A stretch of DNA of 64,000 nt, from contig JBAUHQ010000107.1 in the NCBI GenBank assembly GCA_049680365.1, positions 34,216 through 98,215 on the forward strand, given 5' to 3'. Positions 1 to 9,389 of this stretch are shown in pieces. The notes under the pieces were generated by a model, which searched no databases, was not told where the DNA came from, and saw only the letters and a program-made list of their open reading frames with translations. The stretch comes from K23-9 sp049680365. Lineage in GTDB: Bacteria > Planctomycetota > Planctomycetia > Pirellulales > Pirellulaceae. Position 1 is the first letter of the stretch. Each line of letters opens with the position of its first letter. The translations under genes and the position numbers were made by a program.

Positions 1-82
1 CCACGTTCCGCATTCTTGGTAAAAACAATGCGTGAAAATTAATCCGATCGTCAAACGAAGCCTCTAACGCCGATCTCACAGC

Positions 83-2515
83 CTAGCTCTCGCCCAGCTC
101 AAACAGTGGCGTGGCGATGCCGGATGCGTCAACTTGCCAAGGTGTCCAAACAATGAGGACGTCTTCGGCTTTCAAATCGCTTTTTCGTGGCGGGATTTCG
201 ATCGCTTCCAATTCCAAATTGTCGGCATCGTACTGGCGAGTCACATCGTCTAACTCGTCTCGCAATTCTCGCTCCAGCTCGGCCATCTGATCCTGTAATA
301 CTTCCAGCGACTCTTCTGCTCGATCGATGTCACCTTTTTGCTGCGACGCACGACCGAAACCTCGCGCGGCTGTGCCGATGCTGGACCGGCGACCACCCAA
401 GAAGGCACCCATAATCGTGGAACCCACGCTGATCCAGGAGGACTGCTTGGCCTGTTGATACTGTGCCGTCTCGCGAGCGACTCGATCTTGCGCCGTGCGA
501 ATCTTGCTTTCCAAAGTCCGCATTTTTGATTCGTACTTGTCACGGAGCTTTTCCGTCGCTTCGTCACGCTGTTCGCGAAGTTCCTGTTTGAAAAAAACCT
601 TTGCTTCGCCCTTCGTACATCCGCCTGGTGCGTATTCACCCAGCAACGGGCTCTTATAAATCGTCAGATAACAGTGGCGATACAAATAATCTTTGAACCG
701 AGCTCGATACGTGCGGTACTTGCCTTTGCTGCGAAGTTCATCCGGTAAATCGCTAAACACAAATTCTTCCTCGGGCTCATCGAGCAACTCATAGTCTTCG
801 CCAAGTGGTTCGCTTGAATCCCACATATCGTCAGGGAATTCAACGCCACAACGCATCAGCCGCTGAGCGTCCAACCAACTATCAAGATCGGCCGACGACT
901 TAACAAACCGCATCGACGCTTCACCAAACAGTGCGGGGCGATAGACTTGCTTGGCACCTTCGCGTGAGCGAACGGTCGTACTCAGAAAGCGTTCTTCGAC
1001 TCCACTAGGTGCAACCGGACGCACATTGGTTTCGACTTCCTGTGCGACCGATTCGTTTCGTTTCGAGAGATTGTCATCTGCGGCAGCTTTGCGAGGTGCC
1101 ATCAGTCGACTGATCTGACCACGCGCCAGAGGCCCAGCCAAGAATGACATCGCCCAACGAGTTTGGAACGTCGTTGTGAAACCGTCGTGAACGTTGTTCA
1201 TTAAGAACACCCGATTGCCAAGTCCGGCCAGCGTTTTCTCCATCTTGTCACGATCGAACGCTTGACCGGTTTGTCCGGCGGCACCTTCCAGGCCTTCTAA
1301 CACGCGTGCTTTGTCACGTTCGGTTTGCAATCGACCCAAGAACCAAGTACCGATGTTCGACAGTCCTTTGTAATCCAAGTCGACCGGGTTTTGCGTTGCC
1401 AGCGTGATGCCAAGCCCGAACGCGCGAGCTTGCTTGAGCAACGTCAGCATCGGTGGTTTGGATGGCGGCTTGGAAACCGGCGGGAAGTACCCAGCGACTT
1501 CGTCCATGTAGAACATCGCCCGCAGCGAACTAGTACCGTTCTGAGTTCGCATCCAAGCAAGCAGTTCGTTTAACAGAATCGTGACGAAGAACATTCGTTC
1601 GCTGTCATTGAGGTGCGCGATCGACAGGATCGAAAGTCGCGGCTTACCGTCGGCAGTGTGCAGCAAACGTTTAATCGAAAGAGCTTCACCCTCCAACCAC
1701 GATGCGAATGCGGGTGAGGCCAGCAAATTGTTCAGTTTCATCGCCAACTTGCCACGGTTGCTGGCCGACATGAACGAATCAACGTCCACGACGCCGATTC
1801 GTGAGATCGGTGGCTCTTGGATCAACCGAATCAGTTGACCGATGCCAACGTTGCGACCTTCACGCCATTCGTGGCTCATGATCGACGACAGCAGAATGTG
1901 CTCGGTGCTGGTCATTGGGTCGGCGTCGATGCCCATCAGCGTCAACAAACCCGACACGCTGCCGGTCACTTTGTCGCCGATCAGTTCGGCATCGTTGCGA
2001 GCTTCGGGAGGTGGTGCATCGAAACTTTTCAAAACCGTTAGCGGCAAACCAACATTACTGCCCGGTGTGTAAACGGCGACATCAACGGACTCTTTGAATT
2101 TGCGCACTCGTTCGGGCGTTTGCCCCCAAGAGGCCAGACCGTCTTTCCAAGTCGTCGCGGTCTTGCTGGCCAAGTCGTCCAGCGACATGCCTTTGCGACG
2201 CGCTTCGTCTTCTTCTAACCAAGGCTTAAAATCCTCCGGTTCCATATCCGGAAACGCCAACAACAGATTGGCCAAGTCGCCTTTCGGATCGACGCAAATC
2301 GCAGGAATACCGTCGATCGCCGCTTCTTCCAACAGCGACAGGCACAGACCCGTCTTGCCGCTGCCGGTCATACCGACGCACATTGCATGAGTGCAAAGAT
2401 CCTTGGCGTCGTACATCAACAGTTCGTCAAGGAGTTCGCTTTTGTCCAAGTCGTAGTGTCGACCAAGATAGAAAGAAGCGAGTTTTTCAAAGACGTTCGG
2501 ATCAGGTGTAGCCAT
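83..2515 (-). CDS. HerA/FtsK-like ATP-binding protein with C-terminal coiled coil
   Basis: An 810-residue P-loop ATPase of the HerA/FtsK/VirD4 style, probably a cytoplasmic motor or DNA-processing enzyme. A Walker A motif GMTGSGKTG lies near residues 48-56 and is followed by a second strand ending DPKGDL. A Walker B-like FYMDEVAGYFP and a sensor-like ATQNPVDLDYKGL are in the middle of the protein. The C-terminal third is acidic, then coiled coil (about residues 640-770) interrupted by a short Gly/Ala/Ser-rich stretch that could touch a membrane. The ATG at 2515 has no strong ribosome binding site but is the only good start before the Walker A region. It is transcribed divergently from the downstream phosphorylase genes. 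The substrate is not evident; HerA partners such as NurA are not next to it. Confidence 0.75.
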   Translation of the reverse strand: MATPDPNVFEKLASFYLGRHYDLDKSELLDELLMYDAKDLCTHAMCVGMTGSGKTGLCLSLLEEAAIDGIPAICVDPKGDLANLLLAFPDMEPEDFKPWLEEDEARRKGMSLDDLASKTATTWKDGLASWGQTPERVRKFKESVDVAVYTPGSNVGLPLTVLKSFDAPPPEARNDAELIGDKVTGSVSGLLTLMGIDADPMTSTEHILLSSIMSHEWREGRNVGIGQLIRLIQEPPISRIGVVDVDSFMSASNRGKLAMKLNNLLASPAFASWLEGEALSIKRLLHTADGKPRLSILSIAHLNDSERMFFVTILLNELLAWMRTQNGTSSLRAMFYMDEVAGYFPPVSKPPSKPPMLTLLKQARAFGLGITLATQNPVDLDYKGLSNIGTWFLGRLQTERDKARVLEGLEGAAGQTGQAFDRDKMEKTLAGLGNRVFLMNNVHDGFTTTFQTRWAMSFLAGPLARGQISRLMAPRKAAADDNLSKRNESVAQEVETNVRPVAPSGVEERFLSTTVRSREGAKQVYRPALFGEASMRFVKSSADLDSWLDAQRLMRCGVEFPDDMWDSSEPLGEDYELLDEPEEEFVFSDLPDELRSKGKYRTYRARFKDYLYRHCYLTIYKSPLLGEYAPGGCTKGEAKVFFKQELREQRDEATEKLRDKYESKMRTLESKIRTAQDRVARETAQYQQAKQSSWISVGSTIMGAFLGGRRSSIGTAARGFGRASQQKGDIDRAEESLEVLQDQMAELERELRDELDDVTRQYDADNLELEAIEIPPRKSDLKAEDVLIVWTPWQVDASGIATPLFELGES

Positions 2516-2751
2516 CTTGAATTGTTAAAACGTTTACGAAGAAAATTGTTTGGAAAATCAATCCGTTGAGATTCAGATCACGTGAATCGTACCAAATTGT
2601 GGTGCATCCGCGCACACCAGTCCTTGTGGGGAGCCTTCACAGTGGATCACGTATTTTTTAGTCCAATCGCGGCATCTAACCAATTGCGTATCATGTAACA
2701 CTGCAAACTAAACGCTCCCTGTTGATCCGACGATACGAAAGACTATTTGCC

Positions 2752-3591
2752 ATGCTTGATCTGTACGACAAAATTCAAGACGCCGTCAAGGAAATCCAAA
2801 TCGAGTTTAGCGCGACCCCTCGAGTCGGTATTATTTTGGGCACCGGTTTGGGCGGACTGGTCGATGAGATCGAAATTGAAGCGGCGATTGATTACGCCGA
2901 CATCCCTCATTTTCCGACTTCGACGGCGACCAGCCATCGAGGACGATTGGTATGCGGCACACTGGCTGGCGTACCTGTCGTGGCCATGGAAGGCCGTTTT
3001 CATATGTACGAAGGCTACCCGCTGAAGCAAATCACGCTGCCCGTGCGCGTGTTCAAAGCGTTGGGTGCCGAGATGTTGATCGTCAGCAATGCGTGCGGAG
3101 GATTGAATCCGTACTTCAACAGCGGCGACATCATGGTCATCGAAGACCAGATCAACTTGATGGGTGACAATCCGCTGATCGGAATCAACGACGATCGCTT
3201 GGGAGAACGATTTCCCGATATGTGCCAACCGTACGACCAACAATGGATCGATCGCACGATCGATATCGCACGCCAGCAAGGAATCGGCATTCACAAAGGC
3301 GTCTTCGTCGCGGTGGCCGGACCGAACTTAGAAACCCGCGCGGAGTATCGCTTCTTGCGAACGATTGGTGCGGACGTCGTCGGCATGAGCACCGTTCCCG
3401 AAACAATCGTCGCAATCCACAGCGGTATGAAAGTGGTTGGACTAAGCGTGATCACGGACATGTGTTTGGCTGATGCACTGAAACCCGCCAACGTCAACGA
3501 GATCATTCGCACGGCAAACGAAGCCGCACCAAAACTGCAAGCGATTGTTCGCGGCATCGTCGCAGCGACGGATCAAACGCGGATCGCGTAG
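2752..3591 (+). CDS. purine nucleoside phosphorylase, paralogue 1 (altered base pocket)
   Basis: A 279-residue trimeric-type purine nucleoside phosphorylase, which cleaves nucleosides with phosphate in purine salvage. Motifs visible: phosphate loop GTGLGGL (T31), GRFHMYEG (H84), NACGG (residues 113-117), ETRAEYR (E194), GMSTVPE (M212). The segment normally holding the base-contacting Asn reads ITDMC (D236), and the position normally His is V248. Thr in the phosphate loop, Cys in NACGG, Asp for Asn and Val for His all resemble methylthioadenosine phosphorylase, although E194 is kept as in classical PNPs. The ATG at 2752 fits the family N terminus; a TTG at 2722 in frame would add ten residues. 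The next gene is a second copy of the family. Confidence 0.9.
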   Translation: MLDLYDKIQDAVKEIQIEFSATPRVGIILGTGLGGLVDEIEIEAAIDYADIPHFPTSTATSHRGRLVCGTLAGVPVVAMEGRFHMYEGYPLKQITLPVRVFKALGAEMLIVSNACGGLNPYFNSGDIMVIEDQINLMGDNPLIGINDDRLGERFPDMCQPYDQQWIDRTIDIARQQGIGIHKGVFVAVAGPNLETRAEYRFLRTIGADVVGMSTVPETIVAIHSGMKVVGLSVITDMCLADALKPANVNEIIRTANEAAPKLQAIVRGIVAATDQTRIA

Positions 3592-3620
3592 TGCGCCAGC
3601 GGCTAACGAAATCACGTACC

Positions 3621-4499
3621 ATGACCAGAACCCGTGACGACATGAGCTTTGAAAGTATCGACACGGCCGCCACTATCGCCAAGCGAGATGCAATGCGCGA
3701 CGACGCGGTTGCATCGATTCGAAAATTTTCCGGCATCCAGCCGATCGCTGCGATTATCTTGGGCAGCGGCCTGGGTGGATTGGCCGACAAGATCGAAAAC
3801 CCGGTTGCGATTGCCTACCAAGATATACCCGGGTTTGCCAAGTCGACCGCTGGCGGTCATCGAGGGCAATTGATTCTTGGAGTACTGGCCAATGCACCGG
3901 TAGTGGCGATGGCGGGGCGTTTTCATCGCTACGAAGGATGGTCGATCGACGACGTGGCGTTTCCCGTTCACGTCATGAATGCCTTGGGAGCACCGCGTCT
4001 GATCGCCAGCAACGCCGCGGGCGGAGTGAACCCAAAGTACCGTGTTGGCGACATTGTTGTCATCAGCGACCACATCAATTTCATGACGGGAATTTCGCTT
4101 TGCAACAATCATCCACCACACTTGCCGCTCAGCCGTCAGGACGAAGTTTACGATTCAGCTATGGCGGAAATTGCGATGCAAACGGCTGTTGAAAACCAGT
4201 TCACGGCCTATCGCGGCACCTACCTTGCGACATTTGGGCCGACCTACGAAACCCGCGCCGAGTACCGAATGCAACGGAAACTGGGGGCTGACGTAGCTGG
4301 AATGAGCACGGTACCCGAGGTTTTGGCGGCGATCCAAATCGGCATGACGGTACTGGGTTTGTCGCTGGTAACCAACGTGGCCAATCCGGATCTTTCGATA
4401 AAAGCAGATCATGGCGAAGTTCTTGAGGCAGGACGTGCCGGAGCGGATAAAATGGAGTCGATTGTTAGGCGTGTCTTGGTCGATGCCTTACGCGTATAG
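3621..4499 (+). CDS. purine nucleoside phosphorylase, paralogue 2
   Basis: A second purine nucleoside phosphorylase of about 292 residues. It has a more classical active site than its neighbour: GSGLGGL phosphate loop, GRFHRYEG, NAAGGVN, YETRAEYR, GMSTVPE, and VTNVA with the base-binding Asn followed by DHGEVL with the usual His. It therefore most likely acts on inosine and guanosine. The start is uncertain: the frame is open from a GTG at 3591 that overlaps the stop of the upstream gene, and ATG codons at 3621 and 3642 are both possible. The tandem arrangement and shared strand suggest cotranscription. An alternative role as a methylthioinosine phosphorylase cannot be excluded. Confidence 0.9.
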   Translation: MTRTRDDMSFESIDTAATIAKRDAMRDDAVASIRKFSGIQPIAAIILGSGLGGLADKIENPVAIAYQDIPGFAKSTAGGHRGQLILGVLANAPVVAMAGRFHRYEGWSIDDVAFPVHVMNALGAPRLIASNAAGGVNPKYRVGDIVVISDHINFMTGISLCNNHPPHLPLSRQDEVYDSAMAEIAMQTAVENQFTAYRGTYLATFGPTYETRAEYRMQRKLGADVAGMSTVPEVLAAIQIGMTVLGLSLVTNVANPDLSIKADHGEVLEAGRAGADKMESIVRRVLVDALRV

Positions 4500-4598
4500 A
4501 AAAGAGCGTTGGTGACTCCCAAATTGATCTAATTCTCGCAAAATCGATACAACCGCTTTTCTCGCGCCCCAAGCAGCGCCGCACTAAGCCCTTTTTGT

Positions 4599-5396
4599 AT
4601 GTCTCCTCAGCCTCTTCGTCCCAATCAGCCAGACGCTAACAAGCCCGGCGATGACTCCTCTAGTGGAGATGCGCTCAGTGTAAAGTCGACTGAACATCAG
4701 CTTTCCATGGAGGGGCTAACGCTGACGCATCTCCACCAAGCGATTCATGCAGTCAAGCCATCAGACAACGACGAAGAGTTGGTTCAAATTCAGGTCACGG
4801 GTGCCACAGGACAGCAAGCCGCATTCATGCGTTTGGACCATCCCGTCCGATTGCAAGTCGACGGTCCTCTGGGCGACTATGCGTTTGCGTTCAATGCTCA
4901 AGCCGATTCTCGAGTAACAGGTAACGTTGGCAACGGTGTTGGCGAGGGCATGATTAGCGGTGCGGTCCGAATTCGCGGCAACGCGGGCGACGGCGCAGGC
5001 GCTGCAATGACCGGCGGAACGCTGGCCATCTACGGCAGCGCAGGCGATCGTTGCGGAGCGGGCATGCGCGGCGGCGGTATCTTTGTTAAGGGCAACGCAG
5101 GTAACGAAACTGCCGTGGGCGCTCTGGGTGGCATGATTGTCATTGGTGGTGACGCAGGCGAACGACTAGGCGACGCGATGAACAACGTCACCATCTTCAT
5201 TCGCGGTCGCGCCAAGAGCTTGGCCGAAGGCGTGGCGGAAGCACCACTACGCAAACGCGAAGAGCTTCGACTGGGATTGTTGTTGATCAACGCTTCGATT
5301 CGGGGTGACGCGAAAGAGTTTCGCCGCATTGTGCCCAAACACTTGCTGGATCAAGAGAATAGCCGTCGTGGTGAAGTCAGTCCAAGTTATCGATAA
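4599..5396 (+). CDS. GlxC-like protein (glutamate synthase GXGXG domain)
   Basis: A 265-residue protein formed mostly by the beta-helical GXGXG domain found at the C terminus of glutamate synthase and as separate subunits (GlxC, MgsB, FwdC). Repeated turns such as GNVGNGVGEGM, GNAGDGAGAAM, GSAGDRCGAGM and GNAGNETAVGAL are visible from about residue 105 to 205. They are followed by IRGRAKSLAEGV and a tail with KEFRRIVPKH that resembles the GlxC ending. The first 40 residues are polar and probably disordered. In glutamate synthases this domain is structural and helps the ammonia channel between active sites. The next gene, 8 bases downstream, resembles the FMN-binding barrel partner, so the two probably form a complex. 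The ATG at 4599 is the first in-frame start. Confidence 0.75.
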   Translation: MSPQPLRPNQPDANKPGDDSSSGDALSVKSTEHQLSMEGLTLTHLHQAIHAVKPSDNDEELVQIQVTGATGQQAAFMRLDHPVRLQVDGPLGDYAFAFNAQADSRVTGNVGNGVGEGMISGAVRIRGNAGDGAGAAMTGGTLAIYGSAGDRCGAGMRGGGIFVKGNAGNETAVGALGGMIVIGGDAGERLGDAMNNVTIFIRGRAKSLAEGVAEAPLRKREELRLGLLLINASIRGDAKEFRRIVPKHLLDQENSRRGEVSPSYR

Positions 5397-5404
5397 GTAA
5401 GATC

Positions 5405-6475
5405 ATGCAAGACCGACTCGCATCGCTTTATCTGTTGCCACCGCCAGCCAATACACCCTGGGCGGGCACGCCTGGACAAACGATCCAATCGCAAGTCGTG
5501 CGTGCGGAGTCCGATCCCTTAACGATCAAACTTCCGCTATTTTGGTACGACCCGCTTTGGTCCAACCTTTCCACGCAGCAAGCCGATGATCTGGCCGTTG
5601 CTGTGAGTCGATACGACGTGTTGGTGTCTGCTCTGCACAGTGACTTAAGTGGACCCGATACTCAGTCGACTTTCCATGCACCGCAAACGGTCGAGCCCGA
5701 AGACGAGACTCCAACAACCCCGACGTTTTTTCCTCGGATCGTACCGTATCGACCCGAGCGTTACGGCCTTAGCCCGAGTGATTTTGACCAAGCGACCATT
5801 ATTGATGTGCGATTGATGATGCCACGCGACACGTCCGGCAGGTTCGCATACTCGCCCGAACAGATCGCGCGTTGGGAATCGAAACCGGAAGTCGAAGGAG
5901 CCTGGGTGCCAGCGGCGACGTTTCCTCCGGACGTCGATTCCTTCGAGCGTCTTTCGTCCAAACTAAACCAACTACGCCTGCTTGCTCCAGCGGCCGCCGT
6001 ATTCACATCGATCGGACCATACCGCTTGGAAGAAGAAGTTCCACTCGCGCTTTCATCGCAGCCCGATGGATTGATAGTACGTTTCGACGAAGTCGCTTTG
6101 GAACCGTTGCAATTGGCGGCGCTGACACGGCGCGCACGGCAGTTAATGAACACCGCCAAAGCCAAGAAAACACCGCTGTGGATTGTGCCCGGCGAAATCA
6201 CCGCCGACGACGCCGTCAAACTGGTTGCCTTGGGAGCCGACGCGATCGGTGTGGATGCTTGGTGCAACCCACTGATGGACGATTCCCAGTTCAACCAATC
6301 GTCGCATTACTCCTCTCGCGTGGACTTCGACGAACTGGCCGAAGAATTTCTATACGATCGCATCGAGCGATTTAGCGGTTTGTATCTTTCGCTCCAACGT
6401 GTGCCACGCAAAGAACGCCTGGGCAGTTTCAGTTCAGCCTGGGCGACGACGTTGGGCGTCAAAGCGTTACGCTAG
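5405..6475 (+). CDS. degenerate GlxD/glutamate-synthase-type barrel protein
   Basis: A 356-residue protein I read as a reduced relative of the glutamate synthase FMN-binding barrel (GlxD type). The stretch PERYGLSPSDFDQATIIDV resembles the RYGFNPDDL segment of that family. The C-terminal part TPLWIVPGEITADDAVKL followed by VALGADAIGVDAW looks like the last strands of the barrel with the phosphate-binding Gly/Ala-rich loop. The cysteine-rich segment that holds the 3Fe-4S cluster in canonical enzymes is missing; the only cysteine is in DAWCNPLM. The protein is also shorter than GlxD (about 440 residues). Whether it still binds FMN is unknown. It sits 8 bases after the GlxC-like gene and 2 bases before an esterase gene, so a three-gene operon is likely. 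The family assignment is tentative. Confidence 0.55.
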   Translation: MQDRLASLYLLPPPANTPWAGTPGQTIQSQVVRAESDPLTIKLPLFWYDPLWSNLSTQQADDLAVAVSRYDVLVSALHSDLSGPDTQSTFHAPQTVEPEDETPTTPTFFPRIVPYRPERYGLSPSDFDQATIIDVRLMMPRDTSGRFAYSPEQIARWESKPEVEGAWVPAATFPPDVDSFERLSSKLNQLRLLAPAAAVFTSIGPYRLEEEVPLALSSQPDGLIVRFDEVALEPLQLAALTRRARQLMNTAKAKKTPLWIVPGEITADDAVKLVALGADAIGVDAWCNPLMDDSQFNQSSHYSSRVDFDELAEEFLYDRIERFSGLYLSLQRVPRKERLGSFSSAWATTLGVKALR

Positions 6476-6477
6476 AG

Positions 6478-7101
6478 ATGGACAGCACGCAAGAATTTAT
6501 CCTCCCGAAGACCATCGTTGTCGTCCACGGTTTCACATGCCATCGCTTTTGGCTGAAACCGCTTTGCCATCGGCTACAAGCCAAGGGCTATCGCGTCGAC
6601 AACTGGGGCTACAAAAGCATGTTCCGATCGGTGCAAGTTCACGGCACCGCATTGCACGACCACTTAGTCGACGATCTGGCCAATGAAGAACGCATCGACA
6701 TCGTCGCACACAGCATGGGGTCGCTGGTCGTCCGGTGCGCGTTGTCTCAAGGCGGCGTCAACAACTTAGGACGCGTCGTGCTGTTGGCACCTCCCAGTCG
6801 CGGAACACCAGTCGCACGATGGGCGTCGCCAGTGATCGGTCCCATTTGTCGATGTGTCCGCGAAATGTCGGACACCGAGGAAAGCTTCGCCAATCAATTG
6901 CCCAAGACAATCCCAACCGACGTCGGCGTCATCGCCGCCAAGTTTGATACGTTGGTCCCCAATGCGTTTACTCACATCGACAATGAGCAAGACCACACGA
7001 CGCTCTTGGCCACCCACAATTCGCTCTTGTTCTCACGACAAGTCAGCGACCTTGCCGATCGTTTTCTCTCAAGTGGCACATTTGCCAAGCAATTGAAGTA
7101 G
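6478..7101 (+). CDS. small alpha/beta hydrolase (esterase/lipase-like)
   Basis: A 207-residue alpha/beta hydrolase without a signal peptide. The oxyanion strand VVVHGFTC (residues 14-21) is followed by the nucleophile elbow AHSMGS with Ser79. APPSRGTPVARW follows the elbow, as in bacterial lipases and PGAP1-like esterases. A late Asp (in KFDTLVP) and His (in ATHNS) could complete the triad. Its ATG begins two bases after the stop of the preceding barrel protein, so translation is probably coupled. Its TAG stop lies inside the left terminal repeat of the 108-bp element at 7098-7205, suggesting the element trimmed or replaced the original gene end. The substrate is unknown. Confidence 0.8.
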   Translation: MDSTQEFILPKTIVVVHGFTCHRFWLKPLCHRLQAKGYRVDNWGYKSMFRSVQVHGTALHDHLVDDLANEERIDIVAHSMGSLVVRCALSQGGVNNLGRVVLLAPPSRGTPVARWASPVIGPICRCVREMSDTEESFANQLPKTIPTDVGVIAAKFDTLVPNAFTHIDNEQDHTTLLATHNSLLFSRQVSDLADRFLSSGTFAKQLK

Positions 7102-7205
7102 TCCTGCGACGCCGTTCGCCGGGTCTGACGACCTGTGGTCGTCTTTCACAAGTTGGCAGAGTGGCTAACGCCACTTTGGCCTCGCGAACAGCGTCGCGAG
7201 ACTAC
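7098..7205. repeat. 108-bp cloverleaf-like palindromic repeat, copy A
   Basis: The outer arms 7098-7119 and 7184-7205 are inverted repeats of 22 bases with three mismatches. Two perfect inner hairpins lie between them: GACGACC/GGTCGTC (7127-7143) and GTGGC/GCCAC (7161-7174). Copy B at 54799-54906 has exactly the same length and layout, and a shortened variant lies at 52745-52816. The element supplies the stop codon of the esterase gene. Confidence 0.85.
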
Positions 7206-7240
7206 GAAGTTTACGGTCGAACAACGATCCAACTCGACAA

Positions 7241-9244
7241 CTAGAATGCGTCCGAATCGGCGTCACTGGGCATTCGCCAATCGCCGCGTGGTGACAAGCT
7301 GACCGACCCAACCTTTGGTCCGTCCGGCACGCAGTTGCGTTTGAATTGGTTGGCAAAGAACCGACGGATGAACGTGACCAAAGTCTCGGCAATTTCTTTC
7401 TCGCTGTACGATTTGTTGAACGTGGCGTTCTGTGCCAAATACGAAATCTTGTCTCGCGAAAATCCGTTTCGCACGAAATGGTACAAAAAGAAATCGTGCA
7501 ATTCGTACGCACCCACGACCGCTTCGGTGTCTTGCATGATCGCTCCGTCAGCGGACGTCGGCATTAGTTCCGGCGATATCGGTGTATCGGCAACGCGGTG
7601 CAGCAGTTCCTGCAATTCGCCATCGAAATAGTGGTCCGCCGCGTAACGAACTAAGAACCGTACCAGAGTTTTGGGTATCGATGTGTTGACGTTGTACATC
7701 GACATGTGATCGGCATTGTAAGTACACCAACCCAAGGCTTGTTCGCTCATGTCGCCCGTGCCCAGCACAAACCCACGACTCATCAGCAACATCGTTCGAA
7801 TGCGTGCTTGGACATTTTCAAAGGTCAAATCGTTAACGCCTTCGGCGTTCTGTTGCAGCAATGTTTGCAGTGAGTCGACCGTTGTCGCTTCATCGATCTC
7901 TATGCCCAGCGGCTTGTGATTGATGCCGCGATAGGTATCCAAACACAATTGGCGAATGTCAATCACTTCGGGCGTAATGCGAGTTGCCTCGATCAATCGA
8001 TCCGCGCTCGTCCGAGTGTGCTGACTGGTTCCAAAGCCGGGCATCGTGATCCCGTGGATCTGCGCCCGGTCTCGGCCCATTGCGTCGACCGCTCGCAGTG
8101 CGACCAGCAATGCCAACGTACTGTCGAGTCCACCGGAGACACCGATCGACAATGGCACTGATTCGGGCAAACGCGTCAAACGCTTGATCAAGCCAGCGGC
8201 TTGGATTGCGAAAATTTCGGCACAGCGTGCATCCAATTCGGCTGACTCGTCGGGGACAAACGGATGTGCATCCACGTTGCGCTGCAAAGACTCTCGCTGT
8301 TTGGGCGGCTTGGCTTTTCGATTCAGTTCGACCAAACGAAACTGCCGATCGACACGATCACGTACATCATCAAACGAACCAATTACACGACGATCGTGAG
8401 CCAATCGCTGCAGATCGATATCGCAAGTCACACTGGTTTGATCGAAATGGGCTGGCTCCAATGCATCGCCGACACGGCGCGACTCACCAAGCATCCCACC
8501 GTTTTCGGCAATCATGCAGTGACCGCCAAAAACCAAGTCCGACGTCGACTCACCAGGTCCCGATGATGCATAGGCATAGGCGGCAATGCATCGCCCCGAT
8601 TGGCTGCGCACCAAATCACGCCGCCAGGATGCTTTGCCAATCGTTTCGTTACTGGCCGATAAATTCAACAGCACATTCGCACCGGCCACCGCGGCATAGC
8701 TGCTTGGTTGTAACGGCGTCCACAAGTCTTCGCAGATCTCGATCGCAATCGTTGCATCGCCGCTTTGAAACATCAAATCGGTACCAAACGGCAAGTCGTT
8801 TCCCAACACCGTCACCAACTCAGGCTCACTTACTCCGGCTCCGCGAAAATGTCGGCCTTCATAAAACTCGCGGTACGTTGGCAAGAACGTTTTCGGTACG
8901 AGCCCCATGATTTTGCCGCCGTTGATCACGGCTGCGACGTTCATCAACGAACCGGCCACGGTCAACGGTAAGCCCACAACGACAATTTTCCCGTGCGACA
9001 AGCTGTGCTGAGCCACGCGGTCCAGGGCTTCTAGAGCACCACCGAGCAACGCGTCGCTGCCGAATAGATCGCCGCACGTGTAACCTGTCAGTCCCAATTC
9101 GGGCAGCAAAACCAAGTCCGCATCGGACTGTTCGATCGTTTGAATGGACGCATCCGCGTTGGCGGCTGGATTGGCGACGGACAGTGGCGGCGCGGCGGCC
9201 GTGATGCGAAAGATGCCGTGGGGATACAATGAAGCGACCTGCAA
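7241..9244 (-). CDS. nadE: glutamine-dependent NAD(+) synthetase
   Basis: A 667-residue two-domain enzyme that makes NAD from deamido-NAD using glutamine as nitrogen donor. The N-terminal nitrilase-fold glutaminase has its Glu-Lys-Cys triad at E49 (LLPELGLTG), K118 (GLVPKTF) and C171 (IAIEICEDLW). The C-terminal synthetase domain carries the PP-loop SGGLDSTLALLV, the LGTGDMSE segment and GWCTYNADHMSMYNVN. Length is typical of the glutamine-dependent class. The start codon assigned here is a TTG at 9244 without an obvious ribosome binding site, so the true N terminus could differ by a few residues. It is transcribed divergently from the DUF2461 gene. Confidence 0.93.
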   Translation of the reverse strand: MQVASLYPHGIFRITAAAPPLSVANPAANADASIQTIEQSDADLVLLPELGLTGYTCGDLFGSDALLGGALEALDRVAQHSLSHGKIVVVGLPLTVAGSLMNVAAVINGGKIMGLVPKTFLPTYREFYEGRHFRGAGVSEPELVTVLGNDLPFGTDLMFQSGDATIAIEICEDLWTPLQPSSYAAVAGANVLLNLSASNETIGKASWRRDLVRSQSGRCIAAYAYASSGPGESTSDLVFGGHCMIAENGGMLGESRRVGDALEPAHFDQTSVTCDIDLQRLAHDRRVIGSFDDVRDRVDRQFRLVELNRKAKPPKQRESLQRNVDAHPFVPDESAELDARCAEIFAIQAAGLIKRLTRLPESVPLSIGVSGGLDSTLALLVALRAVDAMGRDRAQIHGITMPGFGTSQHTRTSADRLIEATRITPEVIDIRQLCLDTYRGINHKPLGIEIDEATTVDSLQTLLQQNAEGVNDLTFENVQARIRTMLLMSRGFVLGTGDMSEQALGWCTYNADHMSMYNVNTSIPKTLVRFLVRYAADHYFDGELQELLHRVADTPISPELMPTSADGAIMQDTEAVVGAYELHDFFLYHFVRNGFSRDKISYLAQNATFNKSYSEKEIAETLVTFIRRFFANQFKRNCVPDGPKVGSVSLSPRGDWRMPSDADSDAF

Positions 9245-9389
9245 AAGGAGTGAGTGTGTAGATTAGGACACACTTGATTTGGCCGTGTTCACCTGAGCGG
9301 CGAACACCGAGCCGACCCCATTCTAGCCAGACAAACCGCAGGCAGAACCACACCCGCTGAATTCTGCGACCCTTCATAGGAAACCCTCG

